Source: Nitratiruptor sp. (lineage in GTDB: Bacteria; Campylobacterota; Campylobacteria; Campylobacterales; Nitratiruptoraceae). From it: 7,896 nucleotides of DNA. Numbering within the stretch: the stretch's first letter is position 1; every line of letters begins with the position of its first letter. Shown piece by piece: positions 1 through 6,237 of this stretch. Below the pieces are notes generated by a model. It was given only the letters and a program-made list of their open reading frames with translations, was not told the DNA's origin and searched no databases. Made by a program: the position numbers and the translations under genes. The stretch covers positions 1 to 7,896 of the forward strand of contig WGAX01000068.1 of the NCBI GenBank assembly GCA_015494595.1, given 5' to 3'.

Positions 1-1
1 A

Positions 2-58
2 GAGGAGATAAAAAGGAGATTGGAGGAGATACTATATAGTAAAAAGGTTACTTCTTAA
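2..58 (+). CDS. C-terminal end of an unidentified protein (partial, 5' end outside window)
   Basis: The reading frame starting at base 2 is open from the window edge to a TAA at 56-58 and encodes EEIKRRLEEILYSKKVTS. This has the alternating acidic and basic pattern of an amphipathic C-terminal helix, so it is probably the tail of a real gene that runs toward clc and overlaps its last 11 bases. The other candidate frame (from base 1, ending with TAG at 37-39) reads RGDKKEIGGDTI and looks less protein-like. The third frame stops at once. Eighteen codons are too few to name a family, and the call depends on residue pattern only. Confidence 0.45.
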   Translation, partial: EEIKRRLEEILYSKKVTS

Positions 59-1427
59 GCCTCATTTTCTTTCTCAAAATCCTTCTTCGAATCTTTTGAA
101 AGCGGCTAAGCTGGCTCTGCTCCAGCTCTACCTCTGCCTTTTCAATCTCCTCACCAATTTTAACTTCCAAAATCTCACTCTTTCGCATTGCTAAAATTTG
201 CGATGGAAAGACACTGCGATGGCCTGTGACCAAAAAGCTAATGACTGCACTCAATGCTGCATAGTGGGCAATTTCTAGTCCAAAGAGCTCTACCGCCATA
301 ATAGTTGCAGCTATAGGCGCATTGGCTGCGCCTGAGAGTACACTTACAAAGCCAAGGGCTGCAAAGAGCGTAATATGCTCATAATCAAACCAGCTGCCAA
401 ATGCATGACCACTGGTAGCACCTATATAAAAAATAGGTGTAATCACTCCACCACTTCCTCCGCCGCTTAATGTCAAAGAAGTAGTAAGAGTTTTAAGCAA
501 AAAGGCATACCAAGGCAGATCTTTTGCAAAATAGGGATCGGGATTGAGGGTATCTTGGATCGTATCCATCCCTAAGCCCAAATATTGTGCCCCAAACAGT
601 GCACCAATACCTACAAGCAGTGCACCAATGATCAAAGATTTCAAATAGATATTAAGAGGGATTTTTTGTATGCCTCTATGCATATACTGCATACTTGTTA
701 CAACAATATCTGAAACCAGACCAAAAAACAGTCCAGCACCTATTACTTTGGCTATAAGAATAGGATCAAGCGAGATACTTTGGTAGTAGTGCATATCAAA
801 ATAGGTATACTCAATCCCTAAAAACTGCGCTGTGGTAAACGCAGCAAATCCTGCAATAAATGAGGGTAAAAGTACATCATATAAAATTACCCCAATAATA
901 AGCACCTCTACGCCAAAAATAGCCCCCGCTATTGGCGTACCAAAGACAGATGCAAACCCCGCACTAATCCCACAAATAACAATCTTTTTGCGATCACTAT
1001 CACTAAAGCGCAGCAAATCGCTCAGCCCTGAAGCACTTGCAGCCCCAATCTGTCCTGCTGGTCCCTCTTTACCTACTGAGCCTCCCGCAAATATAGTTAA
1101 GACCGTAGCAATAAGCTTAATAGGTACAACTTTAAGATCAATCTTGCCGTGGCGTTTATGCACAGCCTCTATCACCTTTTCTGTCCCATGCCCCTCAGCA
1201 CTGGGAGCAAATGTACGAATAAGCCACACAACAAATACCAAAACAAAAGGGAGCGTATAGTAGTAAGCAAAAGGAAGCTTTTGCTGATAAGCTTCAGCAA
1301 GATGAATCGTTTTTAAAAAGAGTGTCACAATAGCACCAATGATAATACCTATAAGCGATGAGAGTACTATCCATTTAGTTACAGAGAGTAAAATGGCAGT
1401 CTGCTCCTCAAAATGCTTTTTGAACAT
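48..1427 (-). CDS. CLC-family chloride channel or transporter
   Basis: Integral inner-membrane protein of 459 residues that moves chloride or a related anion. The CLC signatures are present in order: GHG at 79-81 in the first anion-binding loop, GKEGP at 119-123 with E121 as the external gating glutamate, GGVITP at 326-331, and SVFPSQ at 405-410 in the last conserved loop, where E. coli ClcA has its chloride-coordinating tyrosine. The E. coli inner proton-pathway glutamate (E203) aligns by eye with V175, as in channel-type CLCs, so coupled proton exchange is doubtful. There is no CBS pair; the C-terminus is a charged helix ending in a very basic tail (442-459). I chose the ATG at 1427 because TAGGAG lies 5 bases upstream. 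An in-frame ATG at 1451 would lie inside trkH and has a weaker site. It is the last gene of trkA-trkH-clc. The family is sure; channel versus exchanger and the ion are not. Confidence 0.93.
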   Translation of the reverse strand: MFKKHFEEQTAILLSVTKWIVLSSLIGIIIGAIVTLFLKTIHLAEAYQQKLPFAYYYTLPFVLVFVVWLIRTFAPSAEGHGTEKVIEAVHKRHGKIDLKVVPIKLIATVLTIFAGGSVGKEGPAGQIGAASASGLSDLLRFSDSDRKKIVICGISAGFASVFGTPIAGAIFGVEVLIIGVILYDVLLPSFIAGFAAFTTAQFLGIEYTYFDMHYYQSISLDPILIAKVIGAGLFFGLVSDIVVTSMQYMHRGIQKIPLNIYLKSLIIGALLVGIGALFGAQYLGLGMDTIQDTLNPDPYFAKDLPWYAFLLKTLTTSLTLSGGGSGGVITPIFYIGATSGHAFGSWFDYEHITLFAALGFVSVLSGAANAPIAATIMAVELFGLEIAHYAALSAVISFLVTGHRSVFPSQILAMRKSEILEVKIGEEIEKAEVELEQSQLSRFQKIRRRILRKKMRLKK

Positions 1428-1432
1428 TGTTA

Positions 1433-1438
1433 CTCCTA
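1433..1438 (-). promoter_or_regulatory. Ribosome binding site of clc, overlapping the trkH stop codon
   Basis: On the minus strand TAGGAG precedes the ATG at 1427 with a 5-base spacer. Its first three bases are the TAG stop of trkH, so ribosomes ending on trkH sit on the clc start signal, which favours translational coupling. This site decides the clc start in favour of 1427. Confidence 0.75.
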
Positions 1439-2890
1439 AAATCTTCTCCAAAACTCCCTTGAAAAGAGGACAATAAAGGTATAAAACTCTAATCTTCCTA
1501 TAATCATAAAAAGGGCTAAGATAATCTTTTCAAAATCGCTGAAAAAAGCGAAATTATCTACAGGCCCAACCTGCCCAAAACCCGGTCCAATATTGCCAAT
1601 ACAGGCAATGGCAGCACTCACGGCAGTCAAAAAATCATACCCCTTTGCATATAAAAAGAGAGCCAATAACAGATTGGAGATTACATAAATAAAGAAAAAA
1701 CCGCTAACGCTGCTTAGAATTTTACCACTTACTCGTTTACCATCAATATATACTCCTATAATAGCACTAGGATGTAAGTTCTGTTTCATCTGCGCAAAAA
1801 GATTCTTAAAAAGCACTACATAGCGAATAACTTTTACTCCCCCCGCAGTACTGCCAGCATTTGCACCAATATACATCGCTATGAAAATAAGAGCTGTTGC
1901 CTCTGATGACCAAGATGCATAATTGATAGAGGCAAATCCTGTAGTAGTAAGAATAGAGGCGATAGTAAAAAAGGCGTGCGTAGCAGCGTGCATAAATGTA
2001 TCATGTCCCAAGAGAAAATGGACAAATGTTAAAGCAAGAGCAAGCACAAAAAAGATTATGGCATACCATCGCACCTCTTCAGAAAAAAATCCCCCAAAAT
2101 CTTTGTGTAAGGCACGCAAATAGACCAAAAAGTTTACTCCGCTTAAAAACATAAAGATTGTCGTTACCCATAAAATAAAGTAGTTATGATCCCAATAGGC
2201 AAGACTCTCATTTTTTGTAGAAAAACCTCCTGTCGAGATTGTGCTAAAGGCGTGGTTAATCGCATCAAAGCTATCCATCCCTCCCATATAGAGCAGCAAC
2301 GCATCCATAAAGGTCAAAATCAGATAGATCCCCCAGAGCCATTTAGCGGTATCTTTGATTTTTGGTGTAAGCTTTTCTACGCTAATACCTGTAGATTCCG
2401 ATTTAAAAAGAGTCAAAGAGCCAGAGGGATTAAGCAGAGTCAAAAGCCCTACTCCAAGCACGATCACCCCCATCCCCCCAAGCCAGTGCATCAAGCTTCG
2501 TAGCATCAATGTAGTGTGAGGTAAAGAGGCAATATCGTCATAAATAGTAGCTCCTGTAGTAGTAAAGCCGCTAATTGCCTCAAAAAAGGCATCAACCATA
2601 GAGATATTGGAGGTAAGATACAATCCTGCTCCTCCTGCAATGCCAAGCAAAATCCATACCACATTAACAGCTAAAATGGCATCTTTAACACTCATTTTGA
2701 GCTTGTGCTTATAGAGCAGAAGCTGCATTAAAAAGTTAACAAGTAAAAAGAGAAGCCAAAAGACAAAAAAGTACCCCACATTCTCTTTATAGATAAACCC
2801 TACACCTACAGGAATGGTAAAAAAGAGTCCTACTCCTATCCCAATTGCACTAAGAAGTTTTAAAATATTTTTTAAAGATTGAAAATCCAC
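1436..2890 (-). CDS. trkH: Trk-type potassium uptake protein TrkH
   Basis: Membrane-embedded, potassium-translocating subunit of the Trk system; it works as a dimer gated by the cytoplasmic TrkA ring. The 484-residue length is normal. All four pore loops of the TrkH/TrkG/KtrB family are visible, each with its filter glycine: SGFTTTGAT (107-115, G113), STISTGGFST (216-225, G221), SILTTTGFAS (312-321, G318) and IGNIGPGFG (431-439, G435). The third repeat also has the conserved GSTAGGVKVIR stretch (346-356), which corresponds to the intramembrane gating loop, and MHWLGGMG (134-141) follows the first pore. The start is GTG at 2890: an in-frame TAA lies two codons upstream and no other good start codon follows soon. 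GGAGGAG lies upstream with a rather long spacer of about 11 bases. The gene overlaps the end of trkA by 19 bases and lies 8 bases before clc. Confidence 0.97.
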   Translation of the reverse strand: MDFQSLKNILKLLSAIGIGVGLFFTIPVGVGFIYKENVGYFFVFWLLFLLVNFLMQLLLYKHKLKMSVKDAILAVNVVWILLGIAGGAGLYLTSNISMVDAFFEAISGFTTTGATIYDDIASLPHTTLMLRSLMHWLGGMGVIVLGVGLLTLLNPSGSLTLFKSESTGISVEKLTPKIKDTAKWLWGIYLILTFMDALLLYMGGMDSFDAINHAFSTISTGGFSTKNESLAYWDHNYFILWVTTIFMFLSGVNFLVYLRALHKDFGGFFSEEVRWYAIIFFVLALALTFVHFLLGHDTFMHAATHAFFTIASILTTTGFASINYASWSSEATALIFIAMYIGANAGSTAGGVKVIRYVVLFKNLFAQMKQNLHPSAIIGVYIDGKRVSGKILSSVSGFFFIYVISNLLLALFLYAKGYDFLTAVSAAIACIGNIGPGFGQVGPVDNFAFFSDFEKIILALFMIIGRLEFYTFIVLFSREFWRRF

Positions 2891-4188
2891 TTCTTAACTT
2901 TCTCCTCCTGATAGGATTGTAAAAATACAACAATAATATCCTCTGCCTGGAGACGAAGCTTTTTATCAAAATTATAGATCTGCTCATTTCTAATATAAAA
3001 AATAGTAATCCCCTCCAAACGCAAAGGTTTCACTACTTTATGCACAAGGGTAGAGTCACTAAAAATCTTTCTCATAAATACAGCCCCTCGTCCACCGCAG
3101 TAGTGCTTTTCCGTAACAATATTGCTAGAAGCAATTTTTTCCAAAATAGCATAGTATGCACTCGCCTTTGGACCCCGGATAGCCACAATTTGAAGTTTAT
3201 GCATCAGATCATAAAAGGCTAAATCGTTATTGATAGCCACTCTCTTTTTGACCCCATACTCTCCCGCTTGTAAACACTCTATAATATTAACCTCATCATC
3301 ACTGCTTGTAGCTACCACCATATCCGCAAAGCGGATATTCTCCTCTTCATAAATATCGTGCTCAATATATTTGCTATTGATAATCGTTGCTCTATCTTGT
3401 AAAACTTCTGAAGCCCTTTTACAGCGCTCAGGATCGCTCTCAATAATTTTAAGCACAATCCCTTTTTCCAAAAAGATCTTTGCAATCTCCAATCCAAGTA
3501 GATCAGCTCCAAAAATTGCTGCCTTTTTGATCTCTTTTGGATCACTTTTATTAATTTTTGCACATATCTGCTTTATCTGCTCCATCTCACCAAAAAGATA
3601 GAGAAGATCCCCATTTTCCAACCGCTCGTCAGCAGCCGGCAAAAAAAACTTCTTGCTTCGCTCAATACCTACCACTTTGAGTTTATCACTTTGAAACTCG
3701 TCTACCCTTTTATAAAGAGGCTCATTAACCCGTACAGAGATAAGCCTTAAAGGGGTAAAAATAAACTCTTTAACATTATTGGCTTTGGGAAAATCAAGTA
3801 ACGCTCCAACAGATCTGGCAGTAAGACTAAAAGGGAAAACCGCAGCATCAATACTTAGTTTCTTGGCAATGGAGCTTTTGGCAAAGTAGGGATTGCGTAG
3901 CCTAATAATCTTTTTTGCCACATCTATCTCATCATCTGCAATAAGGGTTGAGAGAATATTTGCCTCATCATTATCAGTAACAGCAATAAATATATCATAG
4001 CTGCCATCTAAAGGTTTATAAACCTCTGGATTTTCAATATCACCAATAATAGGCAGTATATCAATAGATTCTTGTAGGCGTTGTAAAGCATCTTTATTGC
4101 GATCGATAATAGTAACATTATGTTTAATACTAAGAGTTTGGGCTAGTTTAAAACCAACTTTTCCAGCCCCAGCTATAATAATATCCAT
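2872..4188 (-). CDS. trkA: Trk potassium uptake regulatory subunit TrkA (two RCK domains)
   Basis: Peripheral cytoplasmic protein that binds NAD(H) and forms the gating ring under TrkH. The 438 residues form the duplicated RCK layout typical of TrkA: Rossmann domain 1 (1-135) with GAGKVG at 7-12 and the ribose-binding D29 at the end of the second strand, RCK-C domain 1 (about 140-210), Rossmann domain 2 (about 222-345), and RCK-C domain 2 (about 360-430). In the second Rossmann domain the glycine motif is degenerate (GADLLG, 227-232, middle glycine replaced by aspartate), although E250 ends the second strand as expected for a nucleotide-binding acid. The second site may therefore bind weakly, or a different nucleotide. 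The start is the ATG at 4188, with only a weak AAGAG upstream. It is the first gene of trkA-trkH-clc and is transcribed divergently from the 4260 gene. Confidence 0.96.
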   Translation of the reverse strand: MDIIIAGAGKVGFKLAQTLSIKHNVTIIDRNKDALQRLQESIDILPIIGDIENPEVYKPLDGSYDIFIAVTDNDEANILSTLIADDEIDVAKKIIRLRNPYFAKSSIAKKLSIDAAVFPFSLTARSVGALLDFPKANNVKEFIFTPLRLISVRVNEPLYKRVDEFQSDKLKVVGIERSKKFFLPAADERLENGDLLYLFGEMEQIKQICAKINKSDPKEIKKAAIFGADLLGLEIAKIFLEKGIVLKIIESDPERCKRASEVLQDRATIINSKYIEHDIYEEENIRFADMVVATSSDDEVNIIECLQAGEYGVKKRVAINNDLAFYDLMHKLQIVAIRGPKASAYYAILEKIASSNIVTEKHYCGGRGAVFMRKIFSDSTLVHKVVKPLRLEGITIFYIRNEQIYNFDKKLRLQAEDIIVVFLQSYQEEKVKKWIFNL

Positions 4189-4198
4189 TGTTATGCTC

Positions 4199-4218
4199 TT
4201 TTTTTTTCAATTATAGCA
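4199..4218 (-). promoter_or_regulatory. Predicted promoter of the trkA-trkH-clc operon with an A9 initiation run
   Basis: The minus strand carries TGCTATAAT (4218-4210), a perfect extended -10 element, 21 bases before the trkA ATG. No TTGACA-like -35 box is present at the usual distance. The expected start site, about 7 bases downstream, falls in a run of nine A (4207-4199), giving a leader of only some 15 bases. The motif match is seen directly; promoter activity is inferred. Confidence 0.68.
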
Positions 4219-4230
4219 CCAATATTTAAA

Positions 4231-4239
4231 TGGTATAAT
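4231..4239 (+). promoter_or_regulatory. Predicted extended -10 promoter for the rightward genes
   Basis: TGGTATAAT is a perfect extended -10 element 20 bases before the ATG at 4260. The expected transcription start, around 4246, directly precedes the AAGGAG ribosome binding site, so the leader would be about 14 bases. Its -35 region coincides with the -10 element of the divergent trkA promoter (4210-4215); the hexamer there on the plus strand is TTATAG, a poor -35 match. It probably drives the DUF3187-like gene, ppk2 and the following two genes. Confidence 0.68.
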
Positions 4240-4246
4240 TAATTCA

Positions 4247-4252
4247 AAGGAG
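4247..4252 (+). promoter_or_regulatory. Ribosome binding site deciding the start at 4260
   Basis: AAGGAG lies 7 bases before the ATG at 4260. A TTG directly upstream at 4257 would extend the protein by one residue, with a 4-base spacer. The ATG with the better spacing is preferred. Confidence 0.7.
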
Positions 4253-4259
4253 AAAATTG

Positions 4260-5141
4260 ATGAAAAAAGTTTGGCTACTACTTTGCACTCTTTCACTCTT
4301 TGCAATGGAGCCTCTTCTTACTACAATTGAGCATCCCATTAGGTTAGCCTTTTACAATCTCTATCCCAATGATACGAAAATCGAAAAAAAATTATCCCTT
4401 ACCTGGAGTGAAGCAAACGACTATGAAAACGAAGATATATACCTACTCGATTACGAGCTTGCCTCCCTTACTTTTAGCTTGGAGACGCCTATCAGCCAAG
4501 ATGAGAGCCTGCGTATTATCCTTCCGGTTCACCATGTTTATGGGGGCTTTTTAGATGGTGTACTTGACTGGTTTCACGACGCCACAGGGCTGCTCAATGG
4601 AACTGTGCATAATATTTATGGCGATAATGAAGTGCACTACCAAATTGGTAATATCCTCTCTATCCATAAGCCCTACACCATCCTTGGCAATATCGAGATA
4701 GAATACAAAAAACGCCTAAACTTTCATCCCTTTAGCACCAACAGTGCCTTGGCTTTTGGAATCAAAATCCCAGCCTCATCCAAAGATAGAGGCTTTAGCT
4801 CGGCAAAAGTTGATTACTCTATTATTGGTATCTTAGAAAAAGATAATTTTCTTGCCAATATCAGTATCACTAAGCTTGGTATTGTACATCTTGGTAATTA
4901 CGCAGTATCCCATAAACTGCTCTACTCTCTCTATCTTGGCTACCACTATAAAAAGTGGCTCTTTGAGTATCGCTTCATCTCCTCAGCATTCAAATCACGC
5001 TACAGCACCCTTGATTCACCTTCCAATGTGGTTAATATAGCTTATAGTATCAATAAGCATATGAGAGCATTTGTGACTGAAAATCTCTCTCCCTTTTATG
5101 GGAGTGCAGATTTTACGATAGGACTTGCATACACATTTTAA
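4260..5141 (+). CDS. Predicted outer-membrane protein, DUF3187-like
   Basis: A 293-residue exported protein of unknown function. It opens with a short signal peptide (MKKVWLLLCTLSLFA, likely cut after A15). The mature part alternates polar and hydrophobic residues in short strands, and ends in an aromatic-rich strand finishing AYTF with a terminal phenylalanine, the usual signal for insertion into the outer membrane as a beta-barrel. The segment GGFLDGVLDWFHDATGL (95-111) resembles the conserved block I remember from DUF3187 proteins; I could not test this by search. I chose the ATG at 4260, with AAGGAG 7 bases upstream (4247-4252), over the TTG at 4257. It is the first gene of the rightward set, 9 bases before ppk2. 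A barrel is well supported; the family name is tentative and the substrate unknown. Confidence 0.8.
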   Translation: MKKVWLLLCTLSLFAMEPLLTTIEHPIRLAFYNLYPNDTKIEKKLSLTWSEANDYENEDIYLLDYELASLTFSLETPISQDESLRIILPVHHVYGGFLDGVLDWFHDATGLLNGTVHNIYGDNEVHYQIGNILSIHKPYTILGNIEIEYKKRLNFHPFSTNSALAFGIKIPASSKDRGFSSAKVDYSIIGILEKDNFLANISITKLGIVHLGNYAVSHKLLYSLYLGYHYKKWLFEYRFISSAFKSRYSTLDSPSNVVNIAYSINKHMRAFVTENLSPFYGSADFTIGLAYTF

Positions 5142-5150
5142 AGGATTGGT

Positions 5151-5909
5151 ATGAAAAAGAAAGAGTACAAAAAAGAGCTCTACTATCTACAAGTGGAACT
5201 AGTGAAATTTCAGCGCCAAGTGATTGAAAAGGATCTAAAAGTCTGTACCATTTTTGAAGGCAGAGATGCAGCGGGTAAAGATGGCACCATTAAACGCTTT
5301 GTAGAGCATTTAAGTCCTAGAGAGACTCGCGTAGTAGCCTTAGGTAAACCAAGCGACATAGAGAAAAAGAGCTGGTATTTTCAGCGCTATGTAGCTCAGC
5401 TACCTCATGGTGGTGAAATGGTCTTTTTCAATCGTAGTTGGTATAATAGAGCAGGAGTTGAGAGAGTTATGGGTTTTTGTACCAAAGAGGAGTATGAAAA
5501 ATTTATGCAAGAAGTGCCAAATTTTGAGCATCTTTTGGTGCACGATGGGATGATCTTTACCAAATACTATCTGGACATCACCAAAGAGGAGCAAAAAAGG
5601 CGCTTGGAAGAGCGTAAACATGATCCTCTTAAACAATGGAAGCTAAGCCCTATCGATATGAAAGCGCAAGAGCTTTGGGATGAATACTCTTTAGCTCGAG
5701 ATGAGATGTTCGCACGCACCCATTTTGCTTATGCTCCTTGGTATGTGGTAAAAGCAGATGATAAAAAGGAAGCTCGTATCAACTGCATCAAACATTTTCT
5801 TGCTAAAGTAGATTATAAGAAAAAAGATGAGAAACTACTACTATACGATCCCAATATCGTATGCGAATTTGATGAATCCTGCTACGATAAAGGGCTCATA
5901 GCCAAATAA
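5151..5909 (+). CDS. ppk2: Polyphosphate kinase 2 (PPK2), class I type
   Basis: Cytoplasmic enzyme that transfers phosphate between inorganic polyphosphate and nucleoside diphosphates, in this class mainly making ATP or GTP from polyphosphate. The 252 residues form a single P-loop kinase domain. Walker A is GRDAAGKDG (37-45, with K43). The Walker B region is VFFNRSWYNRAGVERVMGF (91-109). The lid carries KRRLEER (149-155) and DPLKQWKLSP (158-167), and the helix with ELWDEY follows at 174-179. SWYNRAGVE and LKQWKLSP are typical of class I rather than of AMP-phosphorylating class II. Position 94 is Asn, where the class I sequences I recall have Asp. The ATG at 5151 follows the upstream stop by 9 bases, with AAAGGA at 5140-5145. 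In Campylobacter jejuni PPK2 is reported to support polyphosphate-dependent GTP formation, a likely role here too. The family is certain; nucleotide preference is inferred. Confidence 0.95.
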   Translation: MKKKEYKKELYYLQVELVKFQRQVIEKDLKVCTIFEGRDAAGKDGTIKRFVEHLSPRETRVVALGKPSDIEKKSWYFQRYVAQLPHGGEMVFFNRSWYNRAGVERVMGFCTKEEYEKFMQEVPNFEHLLVHDGMIFTKYYLDITKEEQKRRLEERKHDPLKQWKLSPIDMKAQELWDEYSLARDEMFARTHFAYAPWYVVKADDKKEARINCIKHFLAKVDYKKKDEKLLLYDPNIVCEFDESCYDKGLIAK

Positions 5910-5914
5910 GGAGG
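5907..5914 (+). promoter_or_regulatory. Consensus ribosome binding site TAAGGAGG of the 105-residue protein
   Basis: TAAGGAGG, a full match to the usual anti-Shine-Dalgarno core, lies 5 bases before the ATG at 5920. Its first three bases are the ppk2 stop codon. It is the strongest ribosome binding site in the window, which suggests that the small protein is efficiently made and that the open frame is a real gene. Confidence 0.75.
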
Positions 5915-5919
5915 CAGAT

Positions 5920-6237
5920 ATGGCACAACTTGAAAGATATATGTTCTACTACATCGATACAATCTTGGAGAAAAACTTCAAAGAGTCCATCGAAGTAGCC
6001 CAGCAGATGTTAGAGCTTTGCGAAGATGAGAGCGCTCCTGTAATTGAGGGGCTTTTGAGTGCGGCTAGCTCCCTGGAGGCCATAAAAATAGGTGAATTTG
6101 ATAAAGTAGAAGAGCTTTGGAGCTCCTATGAAGATAGCAAAAAGTTTCTTATGCCTCAAAACAGACACTATGCAATTTTACTAGAGACCACACTTATTGT
6201 AGAAAATACCAAAGAAGAGATAGAGAGGATAGTATGA
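5920..6237 (+). CDS. Small acidic, all-helical protein of unknown function
   Basis: I do not recognise a family. The 105-residue product has no signal peptide or membrane segment and should be cytoplasmic. It is acidic and rich in Glu, Leu and Ala, with a run of predicted helices (about 3-18, 21-33, 39-54, 59-74, 81-94 and 96-104). The helix pairs, and small residues such as those in LLSAASSLEAIKIGEF (45-60), resemble a TPR-like or other helical-hairpin fold, so a scaffold or binding role is possible. There is one Cys (C34) and no metal or catalytic motif. A perfect ribosome binding site overlaps the ppk2 stop, and its own stop overlaps the next start (ATGA). It is therefore almost certainly translated together with ppk2 and the flavin reductase-like gene. 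Function is unknown. Confidence 0.85.
   Translation: MAQLERYMFYYIDTILEKNFKESIEVAQQMLELCEDESAPVIEGLLSAASSLEAIKIGEFDKVEELWSSYEDSKKFLMPQNRHYAILLETTLIVENTKEEIERIV

Noticed and set aside
4..30. Three copies of GGAGAT spaced about 10-11 bases apart, like a short direct repeat or binding-site array.
   Set aside because: They fit codons of a glutamate-rich helix (EEI and LEEI) in the probable gene ending at 58.
30..41. Palindrome TACTATATAGTA near the end of clc, possibly a terminator or operator.
   Set aside because: It is short, all A/T apart from two bases, has no loop, and lacks a following T run on either strand; it also lies inside the probable left-edge coding frame.
832..1260. Open frame of 142 codons on the plus strand.
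   Set aside because: It lies wholly antisense to conserved CLC motifs, has no convincing ribosome binding site, and its product has no recognisable pattern.
1428..1451. Upstream ATG at 1451 as the clc start, adding eight residues.
   Set aside because: It would overlap the trkH end, and the ATG at 1427 has a well-spaced TAGGAG and begins with a typical N-terminus.
3312..3563. Open frame of 83 codons on the minus strand within trkA.
   Set aside because: It is a shifted frame of the second Rossmann domain of trkA, which is intact, so it is neither a frameshift remnant nor a separate gene.
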